Of a stretch of 64,000 nucleotides of DNA, positions 26,741 to 36,294 are shown in pieces; the stretch's first letter is position 1; each line of letters begins with the position of its first letter. Location of the stretch: assembly GCA_937801655.1 (NCBI GenBank), contig CALMWC010000009.1, positions 1 to 64,000 of the forward strand, written 5' to 3'. The position numbers and the translations under genes were made by a program. This DNA comes from an uncultured Gammaproteobacteria bacterium. Lineage in GTDB: Bacteria > Pseudomonadota > Gammaproteobacteria > Steroidobacterales > UBA11654. The notes under the pieces are model-generated. The model was not told the DNA's origin and did not search any database. It saw only the letters and a list, made by a program, of their open reading frames with translations.

Positions 26741-27913
26741 CTAAACTATAACACTACCTGGATCATAATTAAAAAGTCCTAATTCTTCTTCGTTCTTGTG
26801 GTCTTCTTTAGTGTATTTATCAGGATTGGCACCTGTAAATCTTTGTCCGGCCTTCTTGGAATGTTCAGTGATAAAGTGAGCTCTCTCAATACGAGCATTT
26901 TCATAACGCTTTATAATTTCATTTGGGGTTGAAGAGTCTTCTATGACTCTTCCAATAACTACTGCATCCTCAATGGCTGTGCTGGCTCCTTGTCCCATAA
27001 ATGGTTCTACTGGATGGGCTGCGTCACCCAGAAGAGTCACTTTATCAGTTGACCATTTGTGTGTCGGTTTTCTTGTAAAAATACCCCATTTATAGCACTG
27101 ATCCTTGGGTGTCGCTGCAATGATATTTTTAACCTGTTGATTGTAATCTGAAAAGACATCAAGAATCGTTTCAACTTTTGAAGGTATGGACCAACCTTCT
27201 TCTGCCCATTCATCTGTTGAGAGAAATCCAACATAATTATAGATGTCACCATTTCGAACCAAATATCTTGCAAATACTCTTCCTGGTGATATGAATGCTG
27301 AAGATCCACAATCATCAAAATCATTTTCCGATAATCCTTTTGTTGGAACTAAGCCACGCCAAGCCACATAACCTGCAAATTCTGGTTCATCATCACCAAG
27401 AATAATATTTCTAACAGTGGATCTATTGCCATCTGCGCCGATGACAAAATCAAATTCATGTTTTTCTCCATTTGTGAATTGAAGTGCAACAGATTCAGAA
27501 GATTCTTTAATATCACTAAGCTCATGATTCACATAAATAGAGTCCGGTGCATTTTTTTTAAGCTCATTCACTAAAACATCATGGATATCAGCTCTATGAA
27601 GCTGGAATTGATAAGCACCATATTGTTCAAGCATTTTTTTTCCTCTATGCAAGGGAACTATCATATCGCCTGTTTTGTAATGTCTGACACCTTGTTTCTC
27701 ATGAGCCATACCAACTTTTGCTATTTCTTCTCCTAGATTGAGGTACATCAAGCCTTTTGTAGCATTTGGGGTAACTGTGAGTCCTGCACCCACTTCACTC
27801 AATACGGGAGCTTGCTCAAAGATACTGATATCAATGCCTTTTTGAGACAATGCTACAGCTGTTGTCATTCCCCCAATACCTGCACCTATAATGGCTATTC
27901 TTTTTTTATTCAT
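26741..27913 (-). CDS. FAD-dependent monooxygenase, salicylate/3-hydroxybenzoate hydroxylase-like
   Basis: A 390-residue group A flavoprotein monooxygenase. The FAD-binding GxGxxG is G10-A-G12-I-G-G15, the DG motif is FVIGADGNRSTVR near residue 160, and the GD motif is LLGDAAHPVEPFMGQGAS near residue 290. These enzymes use NAD(P)H and O2 to hydroxylate aromatic or other activated rings; the closest characterised types are salicylate and 3-hydroxybenzoate hydroxylases. It is the first gene of the operon with the membrane protein and Rieske 3. A GTTAC-type repeat lies 66 nt before its start, but that copy points the other way and may serve the divergent gene. Confidence 0.87.
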   Translation of the reverse strand: MNKKRIAIIGAGIGGMTTAVALSQKGIDISIFEQAPVLSEVGAGLTVTPNATKGLMYLNLGEEIAKVGMAHEKQGVRHYKTGDMIVPLHRGKKMLEQYGAYQFQLHRADIHDVLVNELKKNAPDSIYVNHELSDIKESSESVALQFTNGEKHEFDFVIGADGNRSTVRNIILGDDEPEFAGYVAWRGLVPTKGLSENDFDDCGSSAFISPGRVFARYLVRNGDIYNYVGFLSTDEWAEEGWSIPSKVETILDVFSDYNQQVKNIIAATPKDQCYKWGIFTRKPTHKWSTDKVTLLGDAAHPVEPFMGQGASTAIEDAVVIGRVIEDSSTPNEIIKRYENARIERAHFITEHSKKAGQRFTGANPDKYTKEDHKNEEELGLFNYDPGSVIV

Positions 27914-27978
27914 CCTTGGTATGAACTCCCATTTTAAAGATTTGATAATAGTACTCTTTGTTTAATTGTACTGTTATC

Positions 27979-27994
27979 GTTACAAAAAGTTACA
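27979..27994 (+). promoter_or_regulatory. GTTACA-N4-GTTACA direct repeat in divergent promoter region
   Basis: Two identical GTTACA hexamers separated by AAAA (10-bp period) lie between the FAD monooxygenase and FabD-like genes. Relative to the candidate promoter at 28035-28062 the repeat is centred about 82 nt before the predicted start of transcription, a position suited to an upstream activator. It also lies 66 nt before the monooxygenase start on the other strand. Confidence 0.5.
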
Positions 27995-28034
27995 TGAAGA
28001 CTATAGATTATATAAAAAAAATGTACAAAATAGG

Positions 28035-28062
28035 TTGTCAATAAATGTATTCACTGTTTAAT
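28035..28062 (+). promoter_or_regulatory. Candidate sigma-70 promoter for the FabD-like/DUF5916 operon
   Basis: TTGTCA (28035-28040) and TTTAAT (28057-28062) are separated by 16 nt, each matching the sigma-70 hexamers at 5 of 6 positions. The start of transcription would be near 28069, about 23 nt before the coding start at 28092. Confidence 0.45.
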
Positions 28063-28091
28063 AGTCAATCATAGGACATGAGATTAGATGT

Positions 28092-29081
28092 ATGAATAAT
28101 ATAATGTATATATTTCCTGGTCAGGGATCACAATATCAAGGGATAGGCCATGATATTTATAATGATTTTACTATGGCACGAAATGTCTATGATCAGGCGT
28201 CTTCTATTCTTGGATATGACATTGCTGAACTGTCCTTTAATGATCCAAAAAATAAAATTGGTTTAACGGAATACACACAGCCCATTTTATTAACCCATCA
28301 AGTTGCATGTTATAAAGTGTTCAATGAATTAACCAATGACTCAATGCAGCCAATATTAGCCGCGGGTCATAGTTTGGGGGAATACACTGCTCTTGTTGTA
28401 TCGGGTTCCTTATCTTTTGAGGAAGCTTTACATTTAGTTAGAAAGAGAGGCCAACTCATGAGTCAATATGGTCAAGGGTCAATGCTCGCAATGCCAATTG
28501 AGCAAGAGGAGGCAAAAAGATTTTCTGAGAAATACAATTGCCAAGTTGCAACGATTAATCTTTTAAAACAAACAGTTGTTGGTGGAATGGATCATGATAT
28601 TGATGCTTGTCAGAAAGCTTTTCAAGATTTTCATCCAAAGAAGAGAACGGTAAAGCTAGACACAGAAGGAGCATTTCATACTGATTTAATGAGAGAGGCA
28701 GCGGAGCAGTTCATCACGCATTTAGATGAGGTTAATTTTGCTTCCTCTGATTTAAAAGTATTATCTAATTTTACTAGTGATTGCCATCAACAAGACGGTA
28801 GCCTTACTAGAGATTTACTCTACAAGCAATTATACAGACCAGTCGATTGGCTGGGCTGCATGGAGACTGCAACAGCATTCAAAGTAGGTATTATCATTGA
28901 GTTTGGCGGTGGCATTGGAACGGGCACTTTACCCAAAGAAAAAAGACCAAACTTGGAATCCATTACTAAAAAGAATTTTAGAGGCTTGGACCAAGAGATA
29001 AGCTATTACTCAGCAATCAATACTGACAGTATTACTCAAAGTGCAAATTCATTAATCAAACTAATTCATCCTAATGACTAG
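28092..29081 (+). CDS. FabD-like malonyl-CoA:ACP acyltransferase homologue
   Basis: A 329-residue acyltransferase-fold protein. The FPGQGSQ motif is at residues 8-14, the nucleophile is S94 in GHSLGEY, and the general base His lies in GAFHTDLM near residue 200. It resembles stand-alone acyltransferases of fatty acid or trans-AT polyketide systems. The usual fab neighbours (fabH, fabG, acpP) are absent, so it is probably not the housekeeping fabD. Its last 8 nt overlap the start of the DUF5916 outer-membrane gene, so the two are coupled. A role in acylating or hydrolysing a carrier-bound intermediate is possible. The exact function is unknown. Confidence 0.8.
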   Translation: MNNIMYIFPGQGSQYQGIGHDIYNDFTMARNVYDQASSILGYDIAELSFNDPKNKIGLTEYTQPILLTHQVACYKVFNELTNDSMQPILAAGHSLGEYTALVVSGSLSFEEALHLVRKRGQLMSQYGQGSMLAMPIEQEEAKRFSEKYNCQVATINLLKQTVVGGMDHDIDACQKAFQDFHPKKRTVKLDTEGAFHTDLMREAAEQFITHLDEVNFASSDLKVLSNFTSDCHQQDGSLTRDLLYKQLYRPVDWLGCMETATAFKVGIIIEFGGGIGTGTLPKEKRPNLESITKKNFRGLDQEISYYSAINTDSITQSANSLIKLIHPND

Positions 29082-31386
29082 AAAAAATAAATGGATTCTT
29101 TTAATCCTCATTCTGATGGTTTCTTCGCCAAGAGCAGAGATAATTATTGATGGAAAATTAAATGAAAAAGAATGGCAAAATGCACAGGTATTAAATGATT
29201 TCCATGTAACCGTTCCCTTCAGTCTAGAGTCGACACCACTGGAAACACAAACCCTTTTTTATTCCGATGATGATGGGTTGTATGTGGCATTTATTAATGC
29301 ACAAGACGAAGAGAGTAGAGTCAGGAGAAGACATCCAAGAGATCGTAATCAGGATTCTGATGCCAATGTAGTGGTCATTGATTTTGATAACAATGGAAAC
29401 AATGCCTATATGTTGGGCGTTTCTTTGAGCAATTCATTAATTGATGCCACCGTCACTAATGAGAATCAAACTGATAAAGATTGGGATGGAGAATGGTTTG
29501 CAAAGACTTCTGAGTCAGATGAAAATTGGTATTCTGAATTTTTTATACCTTGGACTATGGTACCAATGGGTCAGCAAGAAGGTGAGCAAAGAACCATTGG
29601 AGTTAGTGTCCAGCGTTACATTAGTTATCTAGGCATTGAAGTTATGTTTCCAAGTATAAGCCCTAACAGGCCAAAATTCTTATCTGAACTTCACAAAATA
29701 AAAGTAGTCAAAAAGAACCCTAGTCGTTTGGATTTCTTTCCATATGTGGTTGCCAATAATAATTTTATCGATGATGATTCATCCTTTGATGCAGGAGCAG
29801 AAATTTTTTATAACAATGGTCGTGGTGGAGAAATTAGTGCGACAATAAATCCTGATTTTGGGCAAGTGGAGAGCGACAATATTGTTATTAATTTTTCACC
29901 CAGGGAAACTTTTTACTCTGATAAGAGGCCTTTCTTTACTCAAAGTCAATCCATTTTTGATGTCAGTTTAGATTGGTACCCTGGTTTTGAGTTGTATTCA
30001 CTTCTCCATACTCGAAGAATTGGAGATTCGCCAAATTATGATTGTTCTCGTTATTCTTCCGCTGAAGGTGGAAGCGATGAATTGGAATCTGAATGTGAGG
30101 ATAATAAAATCAATAGTAATGGCATTGATACCGCTATTAAATATACACAGATTGGAGAAAATACTGATTTTGGAATATTTTCAGCCTTTGAATCGGATGA
30201 GAATTTTAGTGAAGGAGATGATTTTTTTGCATTCAGAGCCTTGCATCGCAAAAATGAACATAAGATTGGTTACATGGTTACTCACGCTGAAAAAAGCTTT
30301 ATAGATCGACAAGCAACCGTTAATGCCATTGACTATCAGTACCTTCCAAGTGAAAAAATAAAGATTGAAAGCTTGGCAATGTTGTCCAATTCCAATGAAG
30401 AAGAAGCTGGATTTGGTAGCAGAACTGCTATTTCATTTCATCCATCCAAGGAATGGAGATATAGTGCTGAATTTTATTATTTTGATGAGGATCTAAATAT
30501 CAGTGATATGGGTTATTTATGGAGAAATGATTTAGCTTCATATGGCGCCAGTGTTAATTACACCAGAACAGATTTTCCTGAAGATTCTTCCATCAATAAC
30601 CGTTTTTATAATTTTGATTACTGGGATCAGAACAATGCATCCAATGATAATTTGGCTGAATTTTATACTCTTTTCTTCAGACAAAGTTTTAAAGATACTT
30701 CCTCTATTGGCATTAATATTTTTGCTAAAGGAGAAGGCGGAGACGATGAAATCACAAGAGGGAGTCTTATAGCTCCAGTTGTAAAGTTAGGTTCAGGATA
30801 CAATGTTGAACTCAGTTATGGCAGTCCAATTTATGGTTTTTGGGAGTATCACTTAGGCATTGCTTATGACTTTAATGATTATTATGCTTTTGAGAACAAA
30901 AAGAAAAGGATAGGTGGAGGCTTTTCTTATAACCCTAAAGATAATTTAAGATTTTGGTTTAGGCTTGGGCATTCCACAAGTAATAATTGGCTAACTTATT
31001 TGAGCGATAATCACTTTGGAACTTTTAATCAAACTAGAAGTAACATGAATATAGGTGCTCGATGGTATCCAAGTGAGAAACAGGAATTGCAACTTAAACT
31101 GGAGATGCTTGCTTTTAGGAATCAGGAAGGGCGAGGATGGTTTGTCGATAGTTCAGGATTTATGGTGAGTAAGGAACAAAATGAGGAAAGTATTAATATT
31201 GGTAATCTCTCCTTCCAAATTCGGTATAAATATGAAATAGCACCCCTGTCTAATTTCTATTTTGTTTACACCAGAGGCGGGGGTTATTATTTTGATGATG
31301 AAGCCAATACTTCTAAAATAATCAGCACCACATGGAGGGAACCTGAAGGCAATCGATTGGCTGCAAAAGTCAGAATTCGATTCTAA
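29074..31386 (+). CDS. DUF5916 outer-membrane protein with CBM9-like N-terminal domain
   Basis: A 770-residue exported protein. A signal peptide covers about residues 1-21 (WILLILILMVSSPRA, then E). Residues 22-205 form a carbohydrate-binding-module-9-like beta domain (IDGKLNEKEW, then LYVAFINAQD). The rest is a long run of alternating aromatic/polar beta strands ending in RIRF, with the terminal Phe typical of outer-membrane barrels. The layout matches the DUF5916 family, whose function is unknown. A Cys pair near residues 325-337 may form a disulphide. It overlaps the FabD-like gene by 8 nt and converges on mce. It could be a porin or receptor for a glycan or lipid-like molecule. Confidence 0.82.
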   Translation: MTRKNKWILLILILMVSSPRAEIIIDGKLNEKEWQNAQVLNDFHVTVPFSLESTPLETQTLFYSDDDGLYVAFINAQDEESRVRRRHPRDRNQDSDANVVVIDFDNNGNNAYMLGVSLSNSLIDATVTNENQTDKDWDGEWFAKTSESDENWYSEFFIPWTMVPMGQQEGEQRTIGVSVQRYISYLGIEVMFPSISPNRPKFLSELHKIKVVKKNPSRLDFFPYVVANNNFIDDDSSFDAGAEIFYNNGRGGEISATINPDFGQVESDNIVINFSPRETFYSDKRPFFTQSQSIFDVSLDWYPGFELYSLLHTRRIGDSPNYDCSRYSSAEGGSDELESECEDNKINSNGIDTAIKYTQIGENTDFGIFSAFESDENFSEGDDFFAFRALHRKNEHKIGYMVTHAEKSFIDRQATVNAIDYQYLPSEKIKIESLAMLSNSNEEEAGFGSRTAISFHPSKEWRYSAEFYYFDEDLNISDMGYLWRNDLASYGASVNYTRTDFPEDSSINNRFYNFDYWDQNNASNDNLAEFYTLFFRQSFKDTSSIGINIFAKGEGGDDEITRGSLIAPVVKLGSGYNVELSYGSPIYGFWEYHLGIAYDFNDYYAFENKKKRIGGGFSYNPKDNLRFWFRLGHSTSNNWLTYLSDNHFGTFNQTRSNMNIGARWYPSEKQELQLKLEMLAFRNQEGRGWFVDSSGFMVSKEQNEESINIGNLSFQIRYKYEIAPLSNFYFVYTRGGGYYFDDEANTSKIISTTWREPEGNRLAAKVRIRF

Positions 31387-31389
31387 TCT

Positions 31390-31794
31390 CTAGACTTGTT
31401 CGAGCTCTATTAGAGTGCCCATAAAATCTTTTGGATGCATAAAAATAACTGGTTTATTATGAGCACCATTTGTTGGCTCACCTGAGCCCAGAACAATAGC
31501 TCCTTTTGCAATCATTTCATCGCGAGCTTTAAAAATATCTTCAACCTCATAACACATATGATGCATTCCACCTTTAGGATTTTTTTCAATAAACTTTGCT
31601 ATTGGTGAATTCTCTCCAAGGGGTTCTAATAATTCAATTTTTGTATTGGGTAATTCTACGAAGACTGTAGTAACTCCATGCTCGGGCATGGCAATAGGCT
31701 CTGAAACTTTTGCACCTAGTACATCGTTGTATACACTGCTGGCTTCTATTAAATTAGGCACAGCAATGGCTATATGATTTAATTTTCCAATCAT
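31390..31794 (-). CDS. mce: Methylmalonyl-CoA epimerase
   Basis: Interconverts (S)- and (R)-methylmalonyl-CoA between propionyl-CoA carboxylase and the mutase. The 134 residues form a two-module vicinal-oxygen-chelate fold. Metal ligands are expected at H7 (LNHIAIAV), the His pair in GGMHHMCYEV and E131 (GTLIELEQV). The ATG overlaps the meaB stop (ATGA). It is the last gene of the mcm-pccB-pccA-meaB-mce operon, which makes the assignment secure despite the short length of the protein. Confidence 0.93.
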   Translation of the reverse strand: MIGKLNHIAIAVPNLIEASSVYNDVLGAKVSEPIAMPEHGVTTVFVELPNTKIELLEPLGENSPIAKFIEKNPKGGMHHMCYEVEDIFKARDEMIAKGAIVLGSGEPTNGAHNKPVIFMHPKDFMGTLIELEQV

Positions 31795-32789
31795 TTACTT
31801 CTCCTAAGTTTATTTATAAACTTCTCAATCATATTAGTTGCTTCAGTTTTTACTGATTTATCCTTATCAGACAACGTTTGTTTAATAATTTCCAGTTCAT
31901 TTTGAAATTCTTCATCATTCTCTATTTGTTCAAGGAGTTTTTCTTTGGTTGCTTTGACTAACCAAAGTTCTTTTTGCTTCTCTCTATTAGTGATTAATTG
32001 TCCAGTTTCTCTCAAATGTTGTGTTAATTTGTTTATTGTTTCCCAGCACTGATCAATACCTTTTGTTTCAAGAGCAGAACACGATAATACAGGTACTTTC
32101 CAATCTTTGATTCTTGGTTTTAAAAGTTTCAAAGCATTCTTATAATCCAAAACAGTGCTTCTGGAAGAAGCTTCTAGGTTTCCATCTGACTTATTAACAA
32201 CAAGAATATCAGATAACTCTATAATACCTCTTTTAATGCCTTGTAATTCATCGCCTGCTCCAGGATTCAATAGAACAAGAAAAATATCTGTCATTTCAAA
32301 CGCTTCAGTCTCAGCCTGACCAACGCCTACAGTTTCAATGAGAATTGTATCAAAGCCAGCACACTCTAATATGATCATTGATTCTCGTGTTGAACGATTA
32401 ACTCCACCAAGGTTCATTCCAGAAGGGGATGGTCTGATAAATACATTTTCATTACGACTCAGTTTCTCCATCCTAGTTTTATCACCAAGAATAGACCCGC
32501 CTGTGATAGAGGATGTTGGATCGATTGCTAGAACAGCAATCTTTTTATTTTCTTTTAAGATCTCAGATCCTAAAGCTTCAATAAATGTTGATTTACCTGC
32601 GCCTGGAGGGCCTGAAATAGCTATCCTAATACTTTTATTGTCAATTGAAGAAAGATGGTTGATAAGCAGTTCTGCAATTTTTTGATCTTCTTCTTTTTTT
32701 GATTCAACCAGTGTAATTGCATTGGCAATAGCTTTTCTATCTTGAGATTTTATTTGTTCTATTAAATCTTTTATTTCCTGTTGTTTCAA
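31791..32789 (-). CDS. meaB: Methylmalonyl-CoA mutase-associated GTPase MeaB
   Basis: G3E-type GTPase that guards cobalamin loading and protects the mutase from inactivation. Motifs: Walker A GPPGAGKST, then DPTSSITGGSILGDKTRM, the switch region PSPSGMNLGGV, ETVGVGQAE and NKSDG. I place the start at a TTG (32789), 1 nt after the pccA stop and 6 nt after GAGG. An upstream TTG at 32822 lies inside pccA and has no ribosome site. That gives 332 residues, near the usual 320-340. It sits between pccA and mce with overlaps on both sides, as expected for a coupled operon. Confidence 0.93.
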   Translation of the reverse strand: MKQQEIKDLIEQIKSQDRKAIANAITLVESKKEEDQKIAELLINHLSSIDNKSIRIAISGPPGAGKSTFIEALGSEILKENKKIAVLAIDPTSSITGGSILGDKTRMEKLSRNENVFIRPSPSGMNLGGVNRSTRESMIILECAGFDTILIETVGVGQAETEAFEMTDIFLVLLNPGAGDELQGIKRGIIELSDILVVNKSDGNLEASSRSTVLDYKNALKLLKPRIKDWKVPVLSCSALETKGIDQCWETINKLTQHLRETGQLITNREKQKELWLVKATKEKLLEQIENDEEFQNELEIIKQTLSDKDKSVKTEATNMIEKFINKLRRSK

Positions 32790-32790
32790 T

Positions 32791-34755
32791 TCAGTCCTCA
32801 AATTCAAGAATAGTTTGGTCAACCATTAGATTATCGCCTTCTTCAGCTAATATCGATTTTATTTTTACATCATTGGCCGCTCTTAAGCTATTTTCCATTT
32901 TCATGGCTTCAACCACAGCCAATTCTTCTCCAGCTTTAACCGTTTGGTTGTCACTCACACAGACTTTAATGAGAAGCCCTGGCATCGGTGACAATAGAAA
33001 CTTAGATAAATCGGGAGGTGTTTTCTTTGGCATCATTTGATTCAAATGAGCTGTCTTTTTTCTAGTGACTAATGCTTCAATCACTCTTCCTCTATAAGTT
33101 AGAGTATAGCCCGGTTGATTATCTTCTATTTTAAATAAGTATTTTTGATCATCAATTATGACCTCAGTTATCGGGTTATTGACACTTTTATTAATCTGAA
33201 TATGTTTGCTTTGATCTACTCCATGAACCATAAAACTAGTATTAACTTTTTCCAGTTTAAGAGTGATTAATTCCTCATTTAATGTAACAGACCATTCTGA
33301 TATATTTTCTATCAATGGGTTGATACGTTCTTTTTTTATATGATGATAGCAAGCCAATACAGAAGCGAATATTTCATTGAATTCTTCACTCTCTTCTTCT
33401 CCTTGAAAACCATCTGGATAATGCTCATCAATAAAATTAGTTGTGGTGTAGCCATCAATAAATTGTGAGTTCTGCATAATAGAACTGAGAAAATTAAGAT
33501 TATGTGAGACGCCTGAAATATTGTATGAATCCAGTGCAAGCAACATGGTTTCTCTTGCAGTGTTTCTATCTGGACCGTATGTAATCAATTTTGCAATCAT
33601 GGGATCGTAAAACATAGAGACTTCACTGCCTTCTCTAAACCCAGTATCAACTCTAATGAATTCTGATTCAGCAGGAGTCAGATAGGAAGTTAATCTCCCT
33701 ATTGAGGGCATAAAATCTCTATAAGGATCTTCAGCATAAATTCTACATTCCAATGCCCACCCTTTTATTTGGACATCGTCTTGTTTGATATTTAATTTAT
33801 TACCGGCTGCGATCAAGATCATTTGCTCAACAAGATCCAGACCAGAAACCATTTCAGTTACTGGATGCTCAACTTGCAGTCGGGTGTTCATTTCTAGAAA
33901 ATAAAACTGTTGATCTTTATCAACAATAAATTCAACTGTACCTGCTGATTGATAGTCAACTGCTTTGGCTAATAACACTGCTTGTGCACCCATATTCTTT
34001 CTGGTTTCATCATTAATAAAAGGTGAGGGTGATTCCTCAATAACTTTTTGATGCCTTCTTTGAATTGAGCACTCACGTTCCCCGATATAAAGAGTATTAC
34101 CTTCTTGGTCAGCTAAAATTTGAATTTCAATATGATGAGGCTCAGTTATAAATTTTTCTGCAAAGATTCGATCATCTCCAAAGCTTGTTCTGCTTTCATT
34201 CTGTGCTCTTTCAAATCCATCACGGCATTCCGCATCACTATTAACCACTCGCATGCCTTTACCCCCTCCACCAGCGCTTGCTTTAAGCATTACTGGGTAG
34301 CCAATATCCTTAGCTACTTCAACTGCTTGATCGGCATCTTTGAGTGCTTGAGTAAATCCTGGAATAACATTGACCCCTGCTTTTTCAGCTATCTTCTTAG
34401 ACTCAATTTTATCTCCCATATTGATTATGGCTTCAACATTGGGACCAATAAAAGCAATATTTTGTTTTGCTAACTCTTTTGCAAAAGATTCATTTTCAGA
34501 TAGAAAACCATATCCTGGATGAACAGCTTCTGCATCTGTGTCTCTACAAGCCTTTAAAATATTTTCTATGACAAGGTAACTTTCTGAAGATGCCGATCCA
34601 CCAATATGTATAGCTTCATCAGCCATAGCAACATGCATTGAGTGAATATCAGCATCCGAATATACTGCCACAGTTTTAATGCCCATTGATTGACAAGTTT
34701 TGATTACTCTACAAGCAATTTCTCCACGATTGGCTATCAATATTTTTTTAAACAT
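32791..34755 (-). CDS. pccA: Propionyl-CoA carboxylase alpha subunit (biotin carboxylase + BCCP)
   Basis: ATP-dependent carboxylation of biotin, the first half of propionyl-CoA to methylmalonyl-CoA. Residues 1-450 are biotin carboxylase with the ATP-grasp loop KASAGGGGKGMR and the EMNTRLQVEHPVTE block. A linker domain follows. The biotinyl domain ends the protein, with the target lysine K619 in EAMKMEN. The 654 residues match propionyl/acetyl-CoA carboxylase alpha chains. It starts 6 nt after pccB and ends just before meaB. Context decides for propionyl-CoA over acetyl- or methylcrotonyl-CoA. Confidence 0.95.
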   Translation of the reverse strand: MFKKILIANRGEIACRVIKTCQSMGIKTVAVYSDADIHSMHVAMADEAIHIGGSASSESYLVIENILKACRDTDAEAVHPGYGFLSENESFAKELAKQNIAFIGPNVEAIINMGDKIESKKIAEKAGVNVIPGFTQALKDADQAVEVAKDIGYPVMLKASAGGGGKGMRVVNSDAECRDGFERAQNESRTSFGDDRIFAEKFITEPHHIEIQILADQEGNTLYIGERECSIQRRHQKVIEESPSPFINDETRKNMGAQAVLLAKAVDYQSAGTVEFIVDKDQQFYFLEMNTRLQVEHPVTEMVSGLDLVEQMILIAAGNKLNIKQDDVQIKGWALECRIYAEDPYRDFMPSIGRLTSYLTPAESEFIRVDTGFREGSEVSMFYDPMIAKLITYGPDRNTARETMLLALDSYNISGVSHNLNFLSSIMQNSQFIDGYTTTNFIDEHYPDGFQGEEESEEFNEIFASVLACYHHIKKERINPLIENISEWSVTLNEELITLKLEKVNTSFMVHGVDQSKHIQINKSVNNPITEVIIDDQKYLFKIEDNQPGYTLTYRGRVIEALVTRKKTAHLNQMMPKKTPPDLSKFLLSPMPGLLIKVCVSDNQTVKAGEELAVVEAMKMENSLRAANDVKIKSILAEEGDNLMVDQTILEFED

Positions 34756-34761
34756 AGTGTT

Positions 34762-36294
34762 TTATAAGGGGATATTGTCGTGTTTTCGCCAAGGGTTGAT
34801 TTGTTCTTTATTTTTTAACATCTCAAAGGAATTTATCAATTTTTCTCTGCTTTTATGAGGCATGATAATATCATCGATATAGCCACGTTGAGCAGCGATA
34901 AATGGATTGGCAAATTTTTCTCTATACTCATCTGTTCTCTTCTCAATTTTATTTTCATCTCCTATGTCTTGTCTGAAAATAATTTCAACAGCACCTTTCG
35001 AACCCATCACAGCAATTTCAGCAGAAGGCCAAGCAAAGTTAATATCCCCTCGTATGTGTTTGGAGCTCATGACATCATATGCTCCTCCATATGCTTTTCT
35101 TGTAATCATAGTTACTTTGGGAACTGTAGCCTCAGCATAGGCAAATAAAAGTTTGGCCCCATGTTTGATGATGCCACCATATTCTTGAGAGGTTCCCGGC
35201 ATGAATCCAGGCACATCCACAAGAGTAAGAATAGGAATATTAAATGCGTCACAGAATCTTACAAATCGAGCACTCTTTATGGACGAATTAATATCCAGAC
35301 AACCTGCTAGTACCATAGGTTGATTACCTACAACACCAATTGTTGAACCGTTTAGTCGAATGAAGCCAATAACAATATTTTGAGCATAGTTAGATTGAAT
35401 CTCAAAAAACTCCCCCTCATCAGCCACTTTATGAATCACTTCTTTTATATCATAAGGTTTGGCTGGATCCTCTGGAATTAAGGTATCTAAAGATAAATCT
35501 TCCCTATTGATTGAATCTTTGCATTCAATAGTGGATGATTTTTCCTTATTATTTTGTGGCAAGTAACTTAAAAATTCTCGGGTCATCAACAGAGCTTCAG
35601 TATCATTAATGAAAGTCAGATCAGCTACTCCTGATTTTTTACTGTGTGTGGAGGCACCACCTAATTCTTCAGCAGTGACTTCTTCATGGGTTACTGTTTT
35701 AACCACATCAGGACCTGTGACAAACATATAAGAACTGTCTTCAACCATAAAGATAAAATCAGTCATCGCGGGAGAGTAAACAGCCCCACCGGCACAAGGA
35801 CCCATGACCAAAGAAATTTGAGGAACTACCCCCGATGCCAGAACATTCCTTTGGAATACTTCTGCATAACCACCCAGTGAAACCACACCTTCTTGTATTC
35901 TTGCCCCACCTGAATCATTCAATCCTATAATGGGTGCACCATTCCGGATTGCATGATCCATCACTTTGCATATTTTCTCAGCATGAGTTTCAGATAAAGA
36001 GCCACCAAATACAGTGAAATCTTGGCTATAAACATAGACTAATTTACCATTAATTTTTCCATAGCCAGTTACCACTCCATCGCCTGGGATTTTTTGCTCA
36101 TCCATTCCAAAATCAACAGCTCTGTGTTCAACAAACATATCCCACTCTTCAAAACTTCCATCATCAAGAAGAATCTCTAACCGCTCTCTGGCTGTTAGCT
36201 TGCCTTTGGCATGTTGTTTTTTGATGCGTTCTTCACCACCACCCATTCGAGCCGCTTGTTTTCTTTTCTCTAATTCTTTTATATTTTCTTTCAT
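34762..36294 (-). CDS. pccB: Propionyl-CoA carboxylase beta subunit
   Basis: Carboxyltransferase subunit moving CO2 from biotin to propionyl-CoA. The 510 residues are the standard length. The crotonase-like halves show the oxyanion loops [12 protein letters not shown] and [23 protein letters not shown], and the ending KHDNIPL is typical. [14 protein letters not shown] near the N-terminus is a family signature. Its ATG overlaps the mcm stop by 4 nt. Close match to the PCC type (rather than MCC) together with mcm and mce gives high confidence. Confidence 0.96.
   Translation of the reverse strand: MKENIKELEKRKQAARMGGGEERIKKQHAKGKLTARERLEILLDDGSFEEWDMFVEHRAVDFGMDEQKIPGDGVVTGYGKINGKLVYVYSQDFTVFGGSLSETHAEKICKVMDHAIRNGAPIIGLNDSGGARIQEGVVSLGGYAEVFQRNVLASGVVPQISLVMGPCAGGAVYSPAMTDFIFMVEDSSYMFVTGPDVVKTVTHEEVTAEELGGASTHSKKSGVADLTFINDTEALLMTREFLSYLPQNNKEKSSTIECKDSINREDLSLDTLIPEDPAKPYDIKEVIHKVADEGEFFEIQSNYAQNIVIGFIRLNGSTIGVVGNQPMVLAGCLDINSSIKSARFVRFCDAFNIPILTLVDVPGFMPGTSQEYGGIIKHGAKLLFAYAEATVPKVTMITRKAYGGAYDVMSSKHIRGDINFAWPSAEIAVMGSKGAVEIIFRQDIGDENKIEKRTDEYREKFANPFIAAQRGYIDDIIMPHKSREKLINSFEMLKNKEQINPWRKHDNIPL

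Noticed and set aside
7869-27913. Accessory region as a mobile island
   Set aside because: No integrase, transposase, att-like repeat or tRNA junction was found at either end; base composition looks like the rest of the window by eye.
35686-35880. Plus-strand reading frame inside pccB
   Set aside because: It lies wholly within a firmly identified gene on the other strand and has no family resemblance.
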